A DNA stretch of 64,000 bases from Verticillium longisporum (Eukaryota > Ascomycota > Sordariomycetes > Glomerellales > Plectosphaerellaceae). This document shows positions 58,563 to 64,000 of this stretch, piece after piece. The stretch lies in NCBI GenBank assembly GCA_019188255.1, contig JAETXT010000005.1:2976001-3040000 (forward strand). The letters run 5' to 3'. Position 1 is the first letter of the stretch. Every line of letters starts with the position of its first letter. The notes under the pieces were generated by a model, which did no database searches, was not told the DNA's origin, and was given only the letters and a program-made list of their open reading frames with translations. A program made the position numbers and the translations under genes.

Positions 58563-59580
58563 GATGGCGGTTGGCTACTCTGGCAGCTCTACAAGACGTA
58601 TCGTACGTAGCTGTAGGTGGCAACCGAGTATGGGAATAGGAAGGAGAGAGTGCTTGTGGTGAGCAAGAGTTTGGACGGGGACGAAACACTCGAGGCAGTC
58701 GATGCGGGTCAGTGAACCGGGGGGCGGGGCCAGGCTTGGAGGTTGGAGGTTGGGAGGGTGGTGAGATTCGGACCTGGAAGGCCAGGCGGATGGTTATTAA
58801 GTTGCGAAGAAAGAAAGAGGATCCCTAGACAGGCTGGCCCTGGAATGGCCGTGGGGAGGTCGTGGGGAAGAAGCCGTGGTGGGACGGTAAAACGAGGGGC
58901 CCACCGGATGGTGATGGGATGCAGCTGGCGGCCTAACGCGACAGCGGTGCCAGGAAGGTGCTGATGGAGGGGTAGATTCAAGGTCAAGTAAAAGTACCGG
59001 GCTAGGTCGGTACCTAGGTAGGTAAAGGTAGGCAGGTGCAGTGGAAAGTACCCTCCACCGGGCGAAAGCAATCAGAGTGAAGTCCAAGAAAGAGGGCCAC
59101 GGCACGGTCGCCAGGGTTGGGTTGTTGGTGAAGTCAAGTTAGTGACCCTGGGCAATGGAACCAGGCAGGCGGTGACGTGACGTTTGCTGTCTCGAGGACA
59201 TCCGAAATTTAGCGTGGTGTAGCTGGAATCTGCAAATCCCAACGAGTCAAGCTCCCGCAGAGGTTGTGTTTGGAATGGAACAGGGGCGGGTTTGCCGCCC
59301 ATTCGTCGATTGTTTCATTTCGCAGATGGGGAGTCTCCTTGGTGAGATGGATGGGGGGGGCTGCAGGAGAGCGTGCCAGGGTGATGAGGATCGGTTCCAT
59401 AAGAGAGGCCTGTGGAAGCGTGTGGAATGGGGAACAAGGCTCTGGCCTTGACATTTGTACTGAGTGACAGGCAGAGGCAAACGAAATGCAGGCGCAACAA
59501 GAGTGACGGTGACGGCGGCGGGGGGGACAAACAGGCAGGGGGACAGGGTAAGAAATTGTGGAGAGAGACACACAGCTCAG

Positions 59581-59620
59581 TACCTACGTAAGGTACCTAC
59601 CACCTAGGTAGGTAGGTACC
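59581..59620. repeat. TACCTA/GGTACCTA palindromic repeat tract
   Basis: Overlapping TACCTACG, AGGTACCT, CCTAGG and AGGTAGGTACC units, many of them self-complementary. Like tracts sit at 59001-59038 and 59712-59758. Confidence 0.8.
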
Positions 59621-59711
59621 CAGACTGACGTGCCTCGGGGAAGAAATGCAATGAATGGGCCCAGGCCCCAAGTGCCTGTCAGGAGCTGCCAGAAAACGGA
59701 ATGCCTGGCCA

Positions 59712-59758
59712 GCTAGGTACCTAAGCCAAGGCAAGGTACCTTAGGTACCTAGGTAGGT
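59712..59758. repeat. CTAGGTACCTAAG repeat tract
   Basis: Two self-complementary blocks (TAGGTACCTA at 59714-59723 and 59742-59751) separated by a short CAAGGCAAGG spacer, followed by AGGTAGGT. Confidence 0.8.
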
Positions 59759-61175
59759 CACGATGCTTGTTTTATGCCGCTTCGCCCCTACGTTTACGCC
59801 AGCGTTATCTGCACTCAATGCCTCTTGCCACCGCATATGCCTGAGGCCTGATGCGATGACGGAACAAAGTTTGGGTGTGTGACATAAGAACATTGCACTT
59901 GTGGCGACTGGCAGCGCAGCTTGCATGCAGCCTCGTTGAAATTGCTGACTGGCGCTCACCATACAGTGGTCAAGCACGGCAGACGGCGTCAACTTGAGGT
60001 CCAATCGAACAAGGTCACAAGTAGGGTCGCATCTAGGCAAGTGACGAGACAGGACCGGCAGGGAAGACAGGGAGAGGCAATCACACCTCGCTCCCATTCG
60101 GAGAGTTTTTTCATCATGCCGGTCGCCGAATACTCCCGGTTGCCTTGCGGTGCACTCATCAGGACGAGGAGGCCATCGTTGGCCAGCATGCATGCCTCGC
60201 ATAAGGCAGTGCTCGCCTGCCCCAGCTGCCCAGGCGCATAGGCACAGAGTTCAGCAATTCATGCTCTCTCTCATCGACATGAGCTTCATTCTTTAGCCCA
60301 TGACCCGGCCCTGTCGGCCGAATCGCCTCTGCACCAGATCCGACGCCGACGACGTTTCATTATTGCTATGCCCCCTTCGCTAAAGCACCAAGCTCCGGCC
60401 TCCATGCAGGGTCATATTCCCGGAGGCGGTTCCCGGGTATCCAGATGCTCTTTAATAACTTGACGCCCACTTCATGCAGCCTGCATGGCAAGTCCGTCAA
60501 CCCCCCCCCCACCGCCATGCCAATGTTGGATAGCCATATGCAAAGGGGGAAATAGTCATGCCAGTGAGCCAGCACATCCCCGTTGCCAGCCAACTTTTGA
60601 CTCGGTGGCTTTGAGCCCGGTGCCCGAGTCTGCATGCGGGTGGCACGACGTTGAGTGAGTTGATGGGCAGATCTGACTGCGGCAGCTACCCTGCCTACCC
60701 AGCTAAAGCGACAGGCTCCTCAGAAGTAAATTCTTCCAAGGCAGGACAAAAGTTGCCTTGGCAGCAAACCGGACGAGACAACTCAAAATGAGTGATCGAC
60801 GGTTCTCTGTCTGACACACACCAGCCGTCACGACCGAGTGGCTCCTCGCTGACCCTGTACCTGCTCTCCATCCCATCCGTTGGTAGGAAGCACGCGACTT
60901 GACAACCCCAACCCATCTGACTACACATCGATCGCAACTCTCCAACTACACCTCTTTTGCGTCTCTCTGTTCCTTATCATTGTAAGATGGTTTTGAGAAT
61001 CCACTCGGCTCTGCTTCCCCTCTGAGGACCAATAGTCTGTGCCATCATTTGACATCTCGATCAACCCCTCACTCACTCAACGTGCCTACCTGACCTGACA
61101 AAACCCCGCCCCACGACGCCGGTTCACCAGCCGCACACCCCGGGCTGTACACCTAGGTCTTGACTCCTTTTCCAC

Positions 61176-62161
61176 ATGGCGTCCTTTGAGATGGCGGGAT
61201 CTCATCCCGAAGACACGATCGACGCCAAGTGCGCTATCGACGACTCAGTTGACGAAGATGAAGAGATGGTCGAGATGCGGAGGATTCAGTCCGCAGAACA
61301 CAAGCGGCAACGAAAAGACTCTACCGCCCTACGCGTCCAGTCGATCGTGCCATTTCACTTCAGTCCGTTGTTCCTCCCGCTCACCGTGTCGAGCGTCAAC
61401 TCGTGCCAGGCTCTGGAGGATGCCGCGTTTACGAATCCGAATCACCGATGCCATCCCGAACAGGTGACGCACCTAGGCCACTTCCCGCCCGCCCCATAGT
61501 ACCACACTTTTCCCACCCTTGCTCTCCCTAACACGTCTTAGTTCCAATACCGTCTTTCCCAATGCTCAGACATCTGCTTCGGCCTCTTCTGCAGCGTCAA
61601 GCCATCCGAGGCAAAAGACTTTGGTCTGGAAACCCTCGCGACGGCAAATCCCGTCGAGACGAACAGAGAGGATGGCGAGGTCCTCGTCCTCTGTGCCCAT
61701 GCCGTCGCAACCATGGGCAAGAGCCCCGTCGTGACTGATGACGACCTGAGATACCCGCAGAACTGGCGTGATGCCGATGCAGCCAAGTCAGCCAAGGTCG
61801 GACACCAGCAAGATGGCAGGACCGTCTGTCTGCATTCGCTTGCTGTTTCCCCGAAACTGCACGGCACTGGCATAGGCAAAATTACGTTGACCTCGTATAT
61901 TCAGATCATTAACGACTCGGGCGTTGCTGACCGGATCGCCTTAATCTGCGAGGATGTATGTTTCGATGTGCTGCTCTATGACGATGCCTCTATACTGTGC
62001 TGACGGGCATGATCTAGCATCTTGTAGGGTTTTACAAGAAGTTCGGGTTCAGGGAACTGGGCGCGAGTCAAGTGACCTTCGGAGGCGGCGGCTGGTACGA
62101 TATGGTGAGAGCGCCCCCGCTGCTTCGTCTAAAGATGCAGACACCGGAGCAAACTCGCTGA
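61176..62161 (+). CDS. GNAT-family N-acetyltransferase (arylalkylamine/polyamine type)
   Basis: Three exons, 61176-61463, 61542-61955, 62018-62161, giving 281 aa. After a disordered acidic N-terminus (DDSVDEDEEMVEM), the conserved block CQALEDAAFTNPNHRC runs across intron 1 into FQYRLSQCSDICFGLF. Acetyl-CoA binding motif A is CLHSLAVSPKLHGTGIGK (about residues 190-207), and the segment after intron 2 is HLVGFYKKFGFRELG, the usual GNAT beta-4/alpha-4 region. This order resembles fungal serotonin-N-acetyltransferase-like proteins that acetylate small amines; the substrate is unknown. Introns are GT-AG and in phase 0. An alternative frame stays open past the last stop but has no support. It converges on ura5. 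Confidence 0.88.
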
Positions 62162-62464
62162 CCTCCTCTACGAAGGTTCTCGACCTTGATGGCCCCGCTC
62201 AGAAGGGCTGAAATAGCTCCCTGGCATTGAGCAATTTACATCTTATAGAGGCGTTCGAGCGGGGTTGTGTGATCTTGACCCTCATATGATGCCTACCTAT
62301 TCTACAAGAGTACCGTCCCCCTCTGCCAGACAGGTAGCCAGTTTAGTCTATTCAGAAGCCTGAACTACCTTTTGCTAGCTACTCGTAACGCCTGGGTGGA
62401 ACTTTGGGCGCAAAAGCAGTACTCGTCGTCCTCCTGCTCACATCTGCAGTGATAAACTAGAAAC
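62162..62464. other. Convergent intergenic region (acetyltransferase / ura5 3' ends)
   Basis: 303 bp holding two 3' UTRs; nothing coding is seen. Confidence 0.5.
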
Positions 62465-63174
62465 TTAATCGCTAGCCTTGTACTTGGCCCGGTACTCCTG
62501 AGTGCGCTTCGTGTCCTCCTCAGAAGCGAAACCCTTCATGCCCTCGATGATGTCGTCCAGCGTCAGGATGGCGTAGATGGGAATACCGTACTCCTTCTTA
62601 ATCTCGCCCATGGCACTGGGCATGGGCTTGGAGTCATCACCGTCGGGCGATGGCAGCTTCTCCATGCGATCAAGCGCGACAACAATGCCGGCAACCTCGC
62701 CGCCCTCGGCACGAATCTTGGCAATGGCCTCGCGCTTGGCAGTTCCAGCAGTGATGACGTCGTCGACGATGAGGACTCGCTTGCCCTTGAGGGGGCGCCG
62801 ACAATGTTGCCGCCCTCGCCGTGGTCCTTGGCCTCCTTGCGGTCGAAGGAGTAGCAGGTGTGGCCAAAGGTGGCCGAGCCGAGCTCGGCGAGCTTGTCTA
62901 CAGCGGCGGTGGCGAGGGGGATGCCCTTGTAGGCAGGCCCGAAGACAATGTCGAAGCGCAGCGGGTTCGCGGCGTCCTTGGTCGCCTCGATGATGGCGTG
63001 GGCGTAGGCGAGGGAGATGGCGCGCAAGAGGTCGGCCCGGTAGAAGTCGCCAGCATTGAAGAAGTATGGGCTGATGCGCTTGGACTTGAGCTCGAAAGAG
63101 CCGAACTTGAGAATCTTGCCTGAGATGGCAGCCTGGAGGAAGTCCTGCTTCCACTGTGGGAGTTGGCCGGCCAT
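62465..63174 (-). CDS. ura5: Orotate phosphoribosyltransferase (apparent frameshift)
   Basis: The start [17 protein letters not shown] at 63174 leads through [35 protein letters not shown] and [18 protein letters not shown]. The frame then shifts by one base and resumes [19 protein letters not shown] (the PRPP-binding motif) to the end, AKYKASD. The break lies in a five-base run (G on plus, C on the coding strand, 62791-62795). Six bases would give an intact 236-aa enzyme, the normal size. It converts orotate and PRPP to OMP in pyrimidine synthesis, and loss makes fungi uracil auxotrophs. The flanks show no other damage, so a homopolymer sequencing error is the simplest reading; a natural ura5 mutation is possible. 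No intron is needed. Confidence 0.93.
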
Positions 63175-64000
63175 GGTGGATGTTTGCTGGTTGTCGCGAA
63201 GGGATGGATGGCGGGGTACTGAGATGCGCTGGGCCAAAGAAGCAGATGATGAGAAGTGTTAGATGTTGGACAGATAAAGCACAGTAGTGGTTCGTGTGCA
63301 AGACTCAAATCACGTCGAGTCTTCTTCCAGGTTGACCTCACAAGAAAAGCTTAATCGAATCTCATCCGACTACGGCTTCATCCTCTGAAGAAATGACCCC
63401 TCCTTCACTGATATGGTGCTGGGCGTCGCTGCCCCGCACCCCACCACGATTGGAAAATTTCTGTGTGGGGCGCTCGCGGCCTTGACAGAAAGTGAGAATG
63501 CCATGCAGAGTGCATATTGAATGAACCACCAAGTCTCTGCCAAGGTTGGAGAACGAGGTAATGGTAAGACAGTGATGTATTCGAACCTTGAATTCATTCC
63601 AGCATTACAAAGAAGCATAGCTGGCTCTGGTGCATCGCATCACACCGCAGGCTTGTCGTGAAAGGGCCATGTCAAATTGCAGGTAGTATCGAGATAGATA
63701 AGATAAGATAGCGCCAAGTCGCCACTTTTTTTTCTGCTGGGCCATGGGAAAAAAAAATCATGAGGCTCGATGCCGACCGCACTTCAGTTCTTACCGCCCA
63801 CCCTGAGCGGAACGATCGAACCGACCACCGAGCCCTCACAACACGCCTGGTCGTCTCCCTTCTTCGTCACCTTGGTGGTCCGCAGTTGTCGACGAGATTG
63901 TCACCCGGCTGCAAACTCCTCAGGATCGAATTTGAACTCACCGAGTTTCTCGACCCTCCTTCTCTGCCTGCGCCCGACCGCCTCCACATCTCCCACCGCC
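63175..64000. other. ura5 upstream region and window edge
   Basis: The sequence next to 63174 is the ura5 leader and promoter. The last 200 bases are C/T-rich and could be the leader of a plus-strand gene beyond the window, but no start codon with a supported protein is visible. Confidence 0.4.

Larger units (their letters stand above)
58563..61175. promoter_or_regulatory. Divergent upstream region of ddi1 and the acetyltransferase, with TAGGTACCTA-type clusters
   Basis: 2.6 kb without a credible gene. Three dense tracts of overlapping CCTAGG/GGTACC/AGGTAGG units lie at 59001-59038, 59581-59620 and 59712-59758. Minus-strand frames at 58709-59105 and 59741-60202 have no motif. The ends hold the promoters of the two divergent genes. 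Confidence 0.5.

Noticed and set aside
1..64000. Transposons, CRISPR arrays, biosynthetic clusters or viral insertions
   Set aside because: No transposase, reverse transcriptase, terminal repeats, spaced direct repeats or cluster backbone enzymes were found by reading; the sequence is a eukaryotic nuclear region.
1..64000. Repeat-induced point mutation (RIP) as the cause of the HOG1 changes
   Set aside because: RIP makes C-to-T (G-to-A) changes in duplicated DNA, while the HOG1 cluster is best explained by T-to-A and T-to-G changes, and no AT-rich RIP-like block was seen.

Overview
The window looks like nuclear DNA of a filamentous ascomycete (Pezizomycotina, most likely Sordariomycetes). 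The evidence is many short introns (about 50-80 nt, GT-AG, often with CTAAC/CTGAC branch sites), GC-rich codon use, pyrimidine-rich leaders, and a gene set typical of such moulds: a group III G-alpha subunit, a HOG1-type MAP kinase, a fungal Zn2Cys6 regulator and a LaeA-like methyltransferase. The species cannot be named from the sequence alone. Long gene-poor stretches (up to about 5 kb) separate genes that mostly encode housekeeping and signalling proteins.

Layout: an intron-containing tRNA-Arg (127-209, -); G-alpha (3858-5210, +); glycogen phosphorylase (7657-10909, +); HOG1-like MAPK (15444-16872, +); Avl9 (18571-21126, +) convergent with a HLTF/RAD5-like SNF2-RING ATPase (22074-25577, -); a doubtful SR-rich ORF (27274-27750, -); a small secreted protein (29740-30622, +); type II PI 4-kinase (31360-33899, +); a ten-exon LaeA-like methyltransferase (38069-39749, +); Aim41 (40888-41489, +) convergent with gamma-tubulin complex component GCP2 (41774-44692, -); 20S proteasome alpha-5 (45319-46220, +) convergent with a Zn2Cys6 factor carrying a long PGG repeat (46594-50159, -); Rrp8 (55086-56795, +) convergent with Ddi1 (57131-58562, -); a GNAT acetyltransferase (61176-62161, +) convergent with orotate phosphoribosyltransferase (62465-63174, -).

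The genes do not form an operon or metabolic cluster. They are independent units, although G-alpha, glycogen phosphorylase, HOG1 and PI4K all belong to nutrient or stress signalling and its metabolic output. No mobile element, CRISPR array, viral element or biosynthetic cluster was seen.

Two things stand out. (1) The HOG1-like kinase has about nine non-conservative replacements packed into its DFG/activation segment, with DFG read as DYG, while the rest of the protein is near the family consensus. Every one is explained most simply by a T-to-A or T-to-G change on the coding strand. (2) Several otherwise well-conserved genes (ura5, aim41, ddi1, and possibly GCP2, the SNF2 gene and the secreted protein) are broken by apparent one-base indels, two of them in C runs. 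This points to homopolymer errors in the assembly rather than real loss of so many core genes. It must be settled before the kinase anomaly is interpreted.
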